DNA of 7,755 nucleotides from Fimbriimonadales bacterium (GCA_026416065.1 JAOAFW010000046.1:1-7755); one strand, 5' to 3'; positions 1 to 6,682 are shown, counted from the first letter of the stretch. Made by a program: numbers and translations. Notes: generated from the letters alone by a model not told the origin.

Positions 1-1
1 C

Positions 2-70
2 AAGCAGGCGGGCGCGGGCGCGCTGTATGCATTCTGCATCCCGCGTACGCGACACAGGGGGGATTTGTGA
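2..70 (+). other. Unassigned left edge; possible 3' tail of an upstream gene
   Basis: No gene can be assigned with confidence here. The plus frame starting at base 2 is open for 22 codons to a TGA at 68-70 and has G or C at about 17 of 22 third positions, the best of the three plus frames. It could therefore be the C-terminus of a gene converging on the giant minus-strand gene. Against this, the stretch is very short, the peptide matches nothing I recognise, and a minus-strand ATG at 37-39 also opens a GC3-rich frame toward the edge. From 71 to 94 I see nothing. Confidence 0.2.
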
Positions 71-94
71 GAAAAACTAAGCTATCTGGAACAG

Positions 95-132
95 ACAAGG
101 GTCGTCCCTGCTTTGGCAGGGACGACCCTTGT
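95..132 (-). terminator. Perfect 17-bp inverted repeat, likely terminator of the giant gene
   Basis: Left arm 95-111 and right arm 116-132 are exact reverse complements (core GGGTCGTCCCTGC / GCAGGGACGACCC) around a 4-nt loop at 112-115. The hairpin lies 21 nt past the stop codon of the minus-strand giant gene. It is long and GC-rich enough to end transcription. A clean U-tract is missing: reading on the minus strand, a short run of five T appears only about 17 nt after the stem. It may act in both directions if a plus-strand gene ends at base 70. It could also be a copy of a dispersed intergenic repeat. Confidence 0.6.
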
Positions 133-153
133 TCGTGCGTATTCTGTGATGGC

Positions 154-3100
154 TTAGCAACCGCTGCCGAAGTTGAACAGCACCTCCAGCAGGTCGGCGT
201 CATCGACCAGGCCGTCGTCGTTCAGGTCAGCCAAGGAGTCGACGCTGGGCTGCCCGAAGACGAACAGCACTGCCAGTAAGTCTGTGTCGTCCACAACACC
301 ATCGCGGTTTATGTCCTCACGATATATGCCAGCCTGACCGAACCTGAACAGCACTGCCAGCAAGTCCGCGTCGTCCACGATACCGTCGCGGTTCACATCT
401 TCCGCCAGCCGACGGCTGCCGAAGTTGAACACCACCAGCAACAGGTCGGCGTCGTTCACACAGCCGTCGCCGTCTGCATCGCCTGATTGCCACGACAGAT
501 TCAGGATCACCTCGTTATTGTCGCGGCGCACTTCCTCAATCACGCCGTCGGGGTTTACTGCCACCCACAGGCGGGAGACTCGGCGCGGCAGCGTGAAGCT
601 CAGGTTCAACGACGCGCTGCCGTAGCGCGGCAGGCTCGCTATCGCGCTGCTTGCCAGCACGCTTCCCAAGCCAGGGGGCGCATCCAGAATCTGAACTGCC
701 ACATTCTGCGCGTCCGCCCAGCCCAGATTCTGGACAGTTGTGTTCAGCTGCACCTGTAGCCCGTTCCGCGTAGCGTTCGTTAGCGCGGGGTTCACTACCA
801 GATCTGCCAGGAGCGCAACCTCGCTGCTTGCCGTGTTGTTCGTCTCGCTCTCTTCTGCAAAGCGATTTTCGGGGTCAATCACGAGATAGAGCGTGTACCG
901 CCCCACGTTCAGGTTCGGATTCCAAGGGAAGTTCAGTTCGCTGGTCTGTCCCGCGGCGGGCGCGGTCGTTGTGCCCTGCGCAATGATTGCGCCATCCACG
1001 CGGTTTAGGCGCAGCTCCCACGATACTCCGTCCGAGGGCGAAACGAGCGACGGGTTCCGCACGCCAAAACGCAACATCAGACGCCCATCAGGTAGGTATT
1101 GCTCCACCACAGGCGCAACTGCTTCCAGGTCTAACACCGCAATCGGGTAGGACGCCGTGTTGTTCGTTTCGTTCGTTTCGGCAATCGCGTTATCGGGGTC
1201 TACCCGCGCGCACAGCACATGGCTGCGTCCGTCGGTGGGAACCGTCCAGTTCAGCTCGGCAGTGCCGAAGCTTCCACCAACGATGGGGTCAGGCGTCGCC
1301 CGCACGGTTCCAATAGGCGTTCCTCCCGCGTCGGGGTCGCCGTCATAGAAGCGTACCTGCACATTCCGCGCTCCCAACGCGCGCAGGTTCGATACCCGCG
1401 CACGAATCGTGACCTGTTGTCCTGGACCAGGATTGAAAGGTTGCAAAGTCAAGTCGCCCTCCTTGATGGTCAAATCGGGCTTGGGGCGATGCGACAGCAG
1501 ATACAAATCGGCGCGCGCAGGTACAACCACCTGAACAGGATAGCGGTTGCCCGCGTCGTCTTCCACCTCGCGCTCTTCGGTAGCAAGTCGTCGCTTGATG
1601 TAGACCGCCGAGGGGTTGCCCGCAGGATCCCACGCCGCAAATACCTGCTGCTCATGGGTCAGGTCGTCCTGAGTGAGGCGTACCTTGTTCGACCAGTACT
1701 CGACAGTGGGGTCGTAAATTGCCGGCCAGAGGTCTGCCACTCCCTGCGATGCTGCTGTCCACATCGCCGATACGCGCCCTTTAGGCTGTGTGATGACTCC
1801 CAGCTCACCCAGCGTATCAGCGCGAGCCACGGATGCAGGCGTGCGCCAGCCTGAACCCGTGAAGCTGGTTACCAGCAGTTCTTCCTGCTTGTGGTCTACA
1901 AACTCAGGGTGCGCCAGTTCGCTGCGCACGAAGTACAGCACGGGTGTATCATTCGCGCCCATCGCCAACGCAGGGCTGCTCAGCGGCAGCGGGTTGTTCC
2001 ACACCAGTTGCGGCGGCGTCCAGCCAGAGCCGTTCCAATAGCTGTAGTAGAGTTTCGTGTCGCGGGTTTCAGGGTTGCCGTCGGCGTCGCGACTCCAAAC
2101 AAGCAGGGGCGTCCCGTCGCTGCTAACTGTCAGCGCAGACTCCAGCGTGTCGGCGCGGGAGATTGCTCGCTCTACCTCCACGAACGCGGTTCCGTTCCAG
2201 CGCGCCATGTAGATGTCGGTGTGCGGCAATCTCGTCTGGGTGAAATCCGTCGGGAACACATTATCGGGCGACTTGAGCCATAGCAGATAGAGCTGCCCAT
2301 TCGCTCCCTTCACAATCTGCGGATTCATGTCGAGCCTGTCGTCCTGCGTAAGCAGCGTGGGCGCGCTCCATGTGCTTGTCTGCGCATTGTAGATTGCATA
2401 AGCAATCTCGCCCTTCGGCAGGCGCAGGTTGGGGTCAGGTTCGGGACTCACATTCTCCATGCGCGTCCACACGGCGATCAGGTTGCCGCTTGCGTCGACG
2501 GCAAGTGTGGGCTGGCTATCCAGCGCGGTATCCTGCGTGATGGGCGTATCCTGCCACCCGCCGTCGGACTGTTGCATTAGCGCGCGAAGCTCGGTGGACT
2601 GGTGCGCAGGAAGGTTAGGGTCATCATACGCATAGGCGATTACAGCGCGGTTGTCTCGCCAGACTAATGCAGGCTCGGCGGAAGGAAACACATTCTGGAT
2701 GAGTTCCTGTTCGCGCACATCCCAGTTATCATCCTGGGGGAATATCTGGCTGTCCGCAACTACCTGATGGTACAGCCTTGTTAGATAGCTCCTATCAGGT
2801 TCCTCCCATTCGCCCGTGATTTCGCCCAGCCAGTTCGGCATCCCCAAGTAGCCGCCGAACCCGTAGTTGGGGTACACGAAGCGGTGGTTTAGCAAAGTGA
2901 AGTCCCATCGAAACCGCAGGAACCAGATTCTCACCTGTACATACCCACCGATATAAAGCCCCAAGCCAACCTGATGGATGTATGGATTCCCGTAAAAGTA
3001 GGCGGCGTTTTGTTGGCTGCCTGGATATTGCAGCCAGACGAAGGGCGATCCGCCGCCCCAGATAGCGGCGCTGACCCAGCGAGCATACGCTCTGTCAAGA

Positions 3101-6100
3101 CCGAGAATGAGCGCGAGCGCGAAGTTCAGCGTCAAATCGCCTTGCTGGAAACCGAAGACGCTTGAACTATCTCCGAAGCGTATCGCGCCGTTGGCGGATG
3201 CAGAGAAGCGTCCGTACAGGTCTAAGTAAGGCGTGAGGAACCCCGCCCCAGGAATGAAAGGCAGAAGATCGGGCGTTTCAATCACCACACCTGCCTGAAA
3301 CCCTAACAGCAGCTGTTGGAGCCGAAATTCTGGCAGGAACTGGAACTGCCCGTAAAGCGTTCCGCCCACATTCCATCCGAAGTTCGCCAGATAGACGCTG
3401 TGGCTCAGTCCACCCAGCGCCCGAACGGATGCGGTTCCCTGCACGCTTGAACTCGGATAGGAGATGGGTTCCAGAAAATCTCGCCCCTCTGCCACAAACT
3501 GTCCAGTGGTATGTCCCCAAGTTGTATTCGACATAAACGGGAACGGCGCAGGTACCGGGGATGCAGCGTTGACAGCTTGATGGGGCCATCGGACATAAAA
3601 GATTAGTTCCACGCCGTCCAGTCCCACGCGCACGCGCGGATTACCGCCGAAGCCAGGGTGCCAGTAGCTGGGCTGAAGCGACGGCGGCAAACTCAAGCCA
3701 AACCAGCGGATGACCCGCGCCTCCGATGCTTGCCCTTGCGCGTTATACGCTGTGATTCGCAGCTCATTCCATCGCCCGGAGGGGCTGTGGAGCAGGTCAC
3801 TTCCCATGTCGTAGGTCGTCGCCACGAGATTCCCCGTTGCTTGCACAGTGCGGATTTGTCCGTTCAGGTTGAACTCCACGCGCCCGGGCGCGCCCCGCCA
3901 GTCGGCGATGCGCACGGCAACCGTGTTCGGCAACGGTACTGAGTTCGGAAACGGACCCGAAATCGGCAGGGAAGTGGTTATTGAATCAATGACTGGATAC
4001 ACAACAGGCGCGACAAACGACGCCTGGGCAACCGCTGGCAAGTCGATGCCTGCGGTCTCGTCTCGGCAGGTGAAGATAGAGACGCCTGGCGTTCCCGAAA
4101 GCACTGTGACCGACGCTTGCCCTTGTGCGTTCGTGACGGCAATCTCAGAAGAGAAAACATCGGCGTTTCCTCGCGAGGAGCGGAACCTGATTGTGCGCCC
4201 TGCGATTGGCGTCCCGTCGCTGTAGCGATAGGTGAGGGTAAGCGTGGCGGTAGTTTGGCTGTCCGCAGGCACGGAGGCGGGCACAACGCTCAAACGCGCA
4301 ATCGGTACAACGCCCGCATAAAAGGGGTTGCGCGCTAACACCACCGTTGCATCCCCCCGTCCGTAGGCGTAAAACTCGCCGTTCGGGGAAAAGGGAATGT
4401 TCAGGGTCGTCACACCCCGCACGCCCCAGCCTGTCTCCTGGTCGTAAGTGAGCAACAGCTCTCCGTCGGAGACCCGCCAGAACCTAATCTCGGCGTTGAC
4501 GCTCCATGTGAGCAGGTACTGCCCGTCAGGTGTAAAAGCACAGGGTGCCCAATCGTTGTGCGCCAAGAACGAACGGAACTCCTGCCAGTCGGAAACGCGC
4601 CACAGCTTGACGACCCCATCAAAACCGGACGAAGCCAGCGTCTGACCATCAGGGGAAAAATCAACTGCACGCAGTGCGGCGGTATGTCTGAGAGTGGTTA
4701 TTAGTTGCCAGTCCGCAACACGCCAGATCTTGATGGTCGTATCGTAGCTCCCCGATGCCAAATATTGCCCATCGGGCGAAAAAGTAAGCACGTGGACTGG
4801 CGACCAATGCCCAGTGAGGACGCCGATTTCCTGTCCATCGGAAACACGCCAAAGCTTAATGGTGGAGTCCCAACATCCCGAAGCCAGGTACTGACCATCA
4901 GGCGAGAAGGCGAGGGCAACTACCCAGCTCGAATGTCCCGCGAGCGTGCGCGCTTCCTGCCAGTCGGCGGTGCGCCAGAGCTTGATGAGGTTGTCCAGTC
5001 CACCCGTCGCCAGATATTGCCCATCGGGAGAAAAGACCACAGGACGCAGCTCAGCCGTGTGCCCCTCGAGAGTGCGCAGGAGCTGTCCATCCGAAGCCCG
5101 CCAGATTTTTACAGTGGTCTCTTCACCGCCAGACGCTAAATACCGCCCATCAGGCGACCAGTCAACATAGTACACATGGTCTCTGTGCGCTGTGAGTGTG
5201 CGTAGTTCTTGCCCACTTGCTACACGCCAGAGCTTGATAGTTCTATCCCAGCTTCCGGACGCCAGGGATTGCCCGTCGGGCGAAAAGCCAACGGAGTAAA
5301 CATTCGCCTGATGTCCCGTCAAAGTGCGAATCTCTTGCCAGTCCGCAACGCGCCAGAGCTTAATCGTGGCGTCCGCGCTCCCTGAAGCCAGAATCTGTCC
5401 ATTAGGGGAAAATCGGAGAGAGAACACGGCTTGCGCGTGCCCTGTGATTGTACGCACCTCTTGCCAGTCGGAGCTGCGCCAGACCTTAATGGTCAAGTCA
5501 TCGCTTCCCGTCGTCAGATATTCCCCGTTGGGCGCGAAAGCAAGCGCACGCACAGCGCCGCTGTGACCTGTCAGCGTATTCACCTCTTGCCCATCGGAGA
5601 TTCGCCAGAGTTTTACGGATGCGTCCCCACTCCCTGAAGCTAAATACTGACCGTTGGGCGAGAATACAAGCGCAAACACCCCGCTGGCGTGTCCGGTGAT
5701 TGTGCGCGCTTCCTGCCAGTCAGCAGTTTGCCAGAGCTTGATGAGGTTGTCCAGTCCACCCGTCGCCAGATATTGCCCATCGGGGGAGAAGACCACCGAG
5801 CGCAGTCCAGCCGCATGACCTGTGAGCGTGCGTATCAGCTGCCCATCGGAAACGCGCCAGATTTTGACCGCGGCATCCTCGCTTCCCGAAGCTAAGTACT
5901 GCCCATCGGGGGAGAAGGCGAGTGAGAACACCCCGCTCGCATGTCCCGTGAGGGTGCGAACCAGCTGACCATCCGAGAGCCGCCAGATTTTGATGGTGGA
6001 GTCCTCACTTGCTGATGCCAGGTACTGACCATCAGGCGAATAAGCAATCTGGTTGACTTGTCCCCGATGTCCGCCTCGCATCCATACGATGTCGGGCCTG

Positions 6101-6240
6101 CCTTGAGCAAAGGTTGGAAGCGGGGTCATGAACGCTATGCTACAGAGCGCAATCAACAACCATCCAGTGCACTGCACTCGCGCAATTGTCAGGCGTTGTG
6201 CTGTATTCATCACCATACGCCACATCATCGTGTGTTTCAT
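154..6240 (-). CDS. Giant secreted WD40 / Ig-like / CARDB / dockerin-repeat protein
   Basis: This is a 2028-residue exported protein with no recognisable catalytic site, probably an extracellular or surface-attached binding scaffold. Domains in order: signal peptide 1-45; fourteen 41-42-residue WD40-type repeats 48-641; invasin/Big_1-like Ig domain about 645-742; second Ig-like stretch 745-850; aromatic-rich unassigned beta region about 855-1160; seven propeller-like repeats about 1180-1584; three CARDB-like modules 1588-1918, the first two ending in an E-x-N/E-x-N-N-T-A-S style motif; four dockerin-type calcium loops 1920-2028. The ATG at 6238-6240 is chosen because GAAGGAGG sits 7 nt upstream; in-frame Met at residues 5, 6, 9 and 11 lack such a site. 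The frame is unbroken and ends in TAA. The gene stands alone: divergent from dprA and followed by a hairpin. The domain families are well known, but the overall function is inference. A secreted protein without the WD40 part would be the usual family form. Confidence 0.95.
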   Translation of the reverse strand: MKHTMMWRMVMNTAQRLTIARVQCTGWLLIALCSIAFMTPLPTFAQGRPDIVWMRGGHRGQVNQIAYSPDGQYLASASEDSTIKIWRLSDGQLVRTLTGHASGVFSLAFSPDGQYLASGSEDAAVKIWRVSDGQLIRTLTGHAAGLRSVVFSPDGQYLATGGLDNLIKLWQTADWQEARTITGHASGVFALVFSPNGQYLASGSGDASVKLWRISDGQEVNTLTGHSGAVRALAFAPNGEYLTTGSDDLTIKVWRSSDWQEVRTITGHAQAVFSLRFSPNGQILASGSADATIKLWRVADWQEIRTLTGHQANVYSVGFSPDGQSLASGSWDRTIKLWRVASGQELRTLTAHRDHVYYVDWSPDGRYLASGGEETTVKIWRASDGQLLRTLEGHTAELRPVVFSPDGQYLATGGLDNLIKLWRTADWQEARTLAGHSSWVVALAFSPDGQYLASGCWDSTIKLWRVSDGQEIGVLTGHWSPVHVLTFSPDGQYLASGSYDTTIKIWRVADWQLITTLRHTAALRAVDFSPDGQTLASSGFDGVVKLWRVSDWQEFRSFLAHNDWAPCAFTPDGQYLLTWSVNAEIRFWRVSDGELLLTYDQETGWGVRGVTTLNIPFSPNGEFYAYGRGDATVVLARNPFYAGVVPIARLSVVPASVPADSQTTATLTLTYRYSDGTPIAGRTIRFRSSRGNADVFSSEIAVTNAQGQASVTVLSGTPGVSIFTCRDETAGIDLPAVAQASFVAPVVYPVIDSITTSLPISGPFPNSVPLPNTVAVRIADWRGAPGRVEFNLNGQIRTVQATGNLVATTYDMGSDLLHSPSGRWNELRITAYNAQGQASEARVIRWFGLSLPPSLQPSYWHPGFGGNPRVRVGLDGVELIFYVRWPHQAVNAASPVPAPFPFMSNTTWGHTTGQFVAEGRDFLEPISYPSSSVQGTASVRALGGLSHSVYLANFGWNVGGTLYGQFQFLPEFRLQQLLLGFQAGVVIETPDLLPFIPGAGFLTPYLDLYGRFSASANGAIRFGDSSSVFGFQQGDLTLNFALALILGLDRAYARWVSAAIWGGGSPFVWLQYPGSQQNAAYFYGNPYIHQVGLGLYIGGYVQVRIWFLRFRWDFTLLNHRFVYPNYGFGGYLGMPNWLGEITGEWEEPDRSYLTRLYHQVVADSQIFPQDDNWDVREQELIQNVFPSAEPALVWRDNRAVIAYAYDDPNLPAHQSTELRALMQQSDGGWQDTPITQDTALDSQPTLAVDASGNLIAVWTRMENVSPEPDPNLRLPKGEIAYAIYNAQTSTWSAPTLLTQDDRLDMNPQIVKGANGQLYLLWLKSPDNVFPTDFTQTRLPHTDIYMARWNGTAFVEVERAISRADTLESALTVSSDGTPLLVWSRDADGNPETRDTKLYYSYWNGSGWTPPQLVWNNPLPLSSPALAMGANDTPVLYFVRSELAHPEFVDHKQEELLVTSFTGSGWRTPASVARADTLGELGVITQPKGRVSAMWTAASQGVADLWPAIYDPTVEYWSNKVRLTQDDLTHEQQVFAAWDPAGNPSAVYIKRRLATEEREVEDDAGNRYPVQVVVPARADLYLLSHRPKPDLTIKEGDLTLQPFNPGPGQQVTIRARVSNLRALGARNVQVRFYDGDPDAGGTPIGTVRATPDPIVGGSFGTAELNWTVPTDGRSHVLCARVDPDNAIAETNETNNTASYPIAVLDLEAVAPVVEQYLPDGRLMLRFGVRNPSLVSPSDGVSWELRLNRVDGAIIAQGTTTAPAAGQTSELNFPWNPNLNVGRYTLYLVIDPENRFAEESETNNTASSEVALLADLVVNPALTNATRNGLQVQLNTTVQNLGWADAQNVAVQILDAPPGLGSVLASSAIASLPRYGSASLNLSFTLPRRVSRLWVAVNPDGVIEEVRRDNNEVILNLSWQSGDADGDGCVNDADLLLVVFNFGSRRLAEDVNRDGIVDDADLLAVLFRFGQAGIYREDINRDGVVDDTDLLAVLFVFGQPSVDSLADLNDDGLVDDADLLEVLFNFGSGC
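157..483 (-). repeat. Four tandem dockerin-type EF-hand calcium loops
   Basis: Residues 1920-2028. Twelve-residue loops begin at Asp1921, Asp1948, Asp1976 and Asp2005 (spacing 27, 28 and 29). Each has acidic or Asn ligands at loop positions 1, 3, 5, 9 and 12, Gly at 6, and a following L-L-x-V-L/V-F-x-F-G helix. At the DNA level the units recur at 81-87-nt intervals, with the two middle copies most alike. Classical type I dockerins have two such loops and bind cohesins; here there are four, as in many non-cellulosomal secreted proteins. Cys1927 lies in the first loop and Cys2028 is the final residue. The role could be calcium-dependent folding or attachment to a surface partner. Confidence 0.88.
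487..1479 (-). repeat. Three tandem CARDB-like Ig modules
   Basis: Residues 1588-1918, about 105-120 residues each. Module 1 starts K-P-D-L-T-I, has V-S-N-L...G-A-R-N-V-Q-V-R-F-Y-D-G-D-P, and ends V-D-P-D-N-A-I-A-E-T-N-E-T-N-N-T-A. Module 2 ends V-I-D-P-E-N-R-F-A-E-E-S-E-T-N-N-T-A. Module 3 starts A-D-L-V-V-N-P and ends V-N-P-D-G-V-I-E-E-V-R-R-D-N-N-E-V. These match the CARDB (cell adhesion related, bacterial) beta-sandwich signature, in which a D-P-x-N-x-I-x-E-x-x-E-x-N-N motif closes each unit. Such modules usually act as stalks between functional domains and the C-terminal anchoring or recognition domain. Confidence 0.85.
1489..2703 (-). repeat. Seven degenerate propeller-type repeats (sialidase/BNR-like layout)
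   Basis: Residues about 1180-1584. Seven units follow the pattern P-x-L-x-x-D-x-x-G-x-x-x-x-V-W/Y, near residues 1187, 1244, 1306, 1368, 1422, 1479 and 1532. Units 2-6 are followed by an aromatic strand such as IYMARWNGTAF or LYYSYWNGSGW and then a P-x-x-L-T/V turn. Spacing is 51-62 residues. The count of seven and the strand pattern suggest a seven-bladed propeller of the sialidase/BNR structural type. Strict Asp-box motifs (S-x-D-x-G-x-x-W) and a catalytic arginine triad are not evident, so a binding rather than enzymatic role is more likely. The repeats are far more diverged from each other than the WD40 units. Confidence 0.6.
2761..3678 (-). other. Unassigned aromatic- and glycine-rich beta region
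   Basis: Residues about 855-1160 of the giant protein. I do not recognise a family. The stretch is rich in Tyr, Phe, Trp and Gly and has several alternating hydrophobic or aromatic runs that look like amphipathic beta strands, for example GLYIGGYVQVRIWFLRF near 1093-1109 and FGWNVGGTLYGQFQFL near 954-969. It has no cysteine and no obvious catalytic motif. Options are a carbohydrate-binding beta-sandwich, or a small beta-barrel-like fold inserted in or lying on the outer membrane. The reading frame and codon use are continuous with the flanks, so it is truly part of the protein. Confidence 0.5.
3690..4308 (-). other. Invasin/Big_1-like Ig domain followed by a second Ig-like stretch
   Basis: Residues about 645-850. 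The first part (650-742) shows the bacterial Ig-like group 1 layout: L-S-V-x-P-A-S-V-P-A-D at the start, then D-G-T-P-I-A-G-R-x-I-R-F, then T-N-A-Q-G-Q-A-S-V-T-V-L-S-G-T-P-G. These domains act as rigid spacers in surface adhesins. The second part (745-850) contains G-R-V-E-F-N-L-N-G, Y-D-M-G-S-D-L-L and N-A-Q-G-Q-A-S, consistent with another beta-sandwich, but I cannot name a family. Together they would separate the WD40 propellers from the central domain. Confidence 0.65.
4318..6099 (-). repeat. Fourteen tandem WD40-type repeats (two predicted seven-bladed propellers)
   Basis: Residues 48-641. Repeats 2-11 are each exactly 42 residues, with the pattern T-G-H...V..(A/V)FSPDGQYLASGS.D.TIK(L/I)WR...D(G/W)Q..RTL. 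The usual WD pair is replaced by W-R. Repeat starts: 48, 98, 140, 182, 224, 266, 308, 350, 392, 434, 476, 518, 559 and 600. The His of the GH pair and the Asp before the I-K-x-W strand, which form the WD40 hydrogen-bond network, are kept in most repeats. Repeat 8 has E-E in place of the Asp, repeat 12 has lost the Gly of GH, repeat 13 has Asn, and repeat 14 is recognisable only by FSPNGEF and G-R-G-D-A-T. Fourteen units fit two seven-bladed propellers, typically protein- or ligand-binding platforms. The DNA repeats are coding, not an independent element. Confidence 0.93.
6106..6240 (-). other. Signal peptide of the giant protein
   Basis: Residues 1-45. A long, basic, Met-rich n-region (Lys2, Arg8, Arg16, Arg21) is followed by a hydrophobic core around residues 26-38 (GWLLIALCSIAFM), then a Pro-containing c-region and a T-F-A|Q-G site with cleavage predicted after Ala45. 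There is no lipobox: Cys24 and Cys33 are within or before the core and lack the L-x-x-C context with a following mature chain. This predicts Sec export to the periplasm or outside. The n-region is longer than usual, so initiation at Met9 or Met11 is conceivable, but the ribosome binding site favours Met1. Confidence 0.8.
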
Positions 6241-6682
6241 CAGTTAGCCTCCTTCAGTGTCGCGGCTTCTTTGCCGCTTGTACCTGTATCAGGCTTCCGC
6301 ACCGGCGTTAGCCGAACAGCTCTGGAATCATGACTCTCACTGCAATACGCTCCCTGAGGAAAAAGTCAGCAATTTTTCCGATACGACTAAATTTTCCCCT
6401 TCACCGGTCTTTACAAAAAAAACATATTCGATTAACCTATTGAAGCAACAAAGTCAAATGACCCACGCATATGATACCATATTTTTGCTGGGTTTGTCAA
6501 GTGGGGTACCAAATTTCGTGGATTCTCGCGGGAACGTCAATAGGGATTCTCTACGGAACGCCAATCATTACTCCGAAGGTAAAATCTTTTAGCAAGCGAC
6601 ACAGCCTTATACACAACACTTGGGCACGATTGCCTGCTGTTCGGTCTCGATCGGCAGGAGAGATCGTAGTACGAGATTATTT
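6241..6682. promoter_or_regulatory. AT-rich divergent intergenic region with weak promoter candidates
   Basis: A stretch of 442 bp between two divergent genes, visibly richer in A and T than the coding DNA, especially 6360-6490. On the minus strand a possible promoter for the giant gene is TTGCTT (6443-6448), a 16-nt spacer and TATGTT (6421-6426), followed by an A/T tract at 6415-6422; this would give a leader of roughly 170 nt. For dprA I see only isolated -10-like hexamers, TATGAT (6470-6475) and TAAAAT (6580-6585), without a convincing -35. Two small inverted repeats, GTCA/TGAC (6453-6462) and ATATG/CATAT (6469-6482), lie side by side and could be operator half-sites. No convincing gene or RNA is seen inside. 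Confidence 0.4.
6248..6255 (-). promoter_or_regulatory. Strong Shine-Dalgarno site of the giant gene
   Basis: The minus strand reads GAAGGAGG with 7 nt before the ATG at 6240, close to ideal. It decides the start codon in favour of Met1 rather than the downstream in-frame Met codons. A weak 5-bp GCGGC/GCCGC hairpin (6262-6277) lies just upstream in the leader. Confidence 0.85.

Noticed and set aside
67..279. A 70-codon plus-strand frame running through the hairpin and the dockerin end
   Set aside because: It crosses the inverted repeat and is mostly antisense to the conserved dockerin loops; nothing supports it as a gene.
157..483. Reading the dockerin loops as proof of a cellulosome
   Set aside because: No cohesin, glycosidase or cellulose-binding module is visible in the window, and four-loop dockerin-type tails are common in secreted proteins of non-cellulolytic bacteria.
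1219..1854. A 211-codon open frame on the plus strand, opposite the giant gene
   Set aside because: It is antisense to well-conserved CARDB and propeller coding sequence, its peptide is Arg-rich and low in recognisable motifs, and open antisense frames are expected in GC-rich coding DNA.
4705..5139. A plus-strand 144-codon frame with repeated peptide motifs (LPIGR)
   Set aside because: The repetition is just the antisense image of the WD40 repeats (S-P-D-G-Q-Y-L-A); the minus-strand frame explains it fully.
4700..6060. Regularly spaced short DNA repeats resembling a CRISPR or satellite array
   Set aside because: The spacing is 126 bp (42 codons), the similarity covers the whole unit rather than a repeat/spacer layout, and the frame encodes clear WD40 repeats.
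6257..6592. A 111-codon plus-strand frame in the intergenic region
   Set aside because: Its composition is like non-coding DNA, it has no ribosome binding site or motif, and it partly overlaps the leader of the giant gene.
6620..6682. Upstream TTG start that would extend DprA by 21 residues
   Set aside because: The added residues do not resemble the family, no Shine-Dalgarno sequence precedes the TTG, and ATG 6683 leads directly into plausible N-terminal helices.
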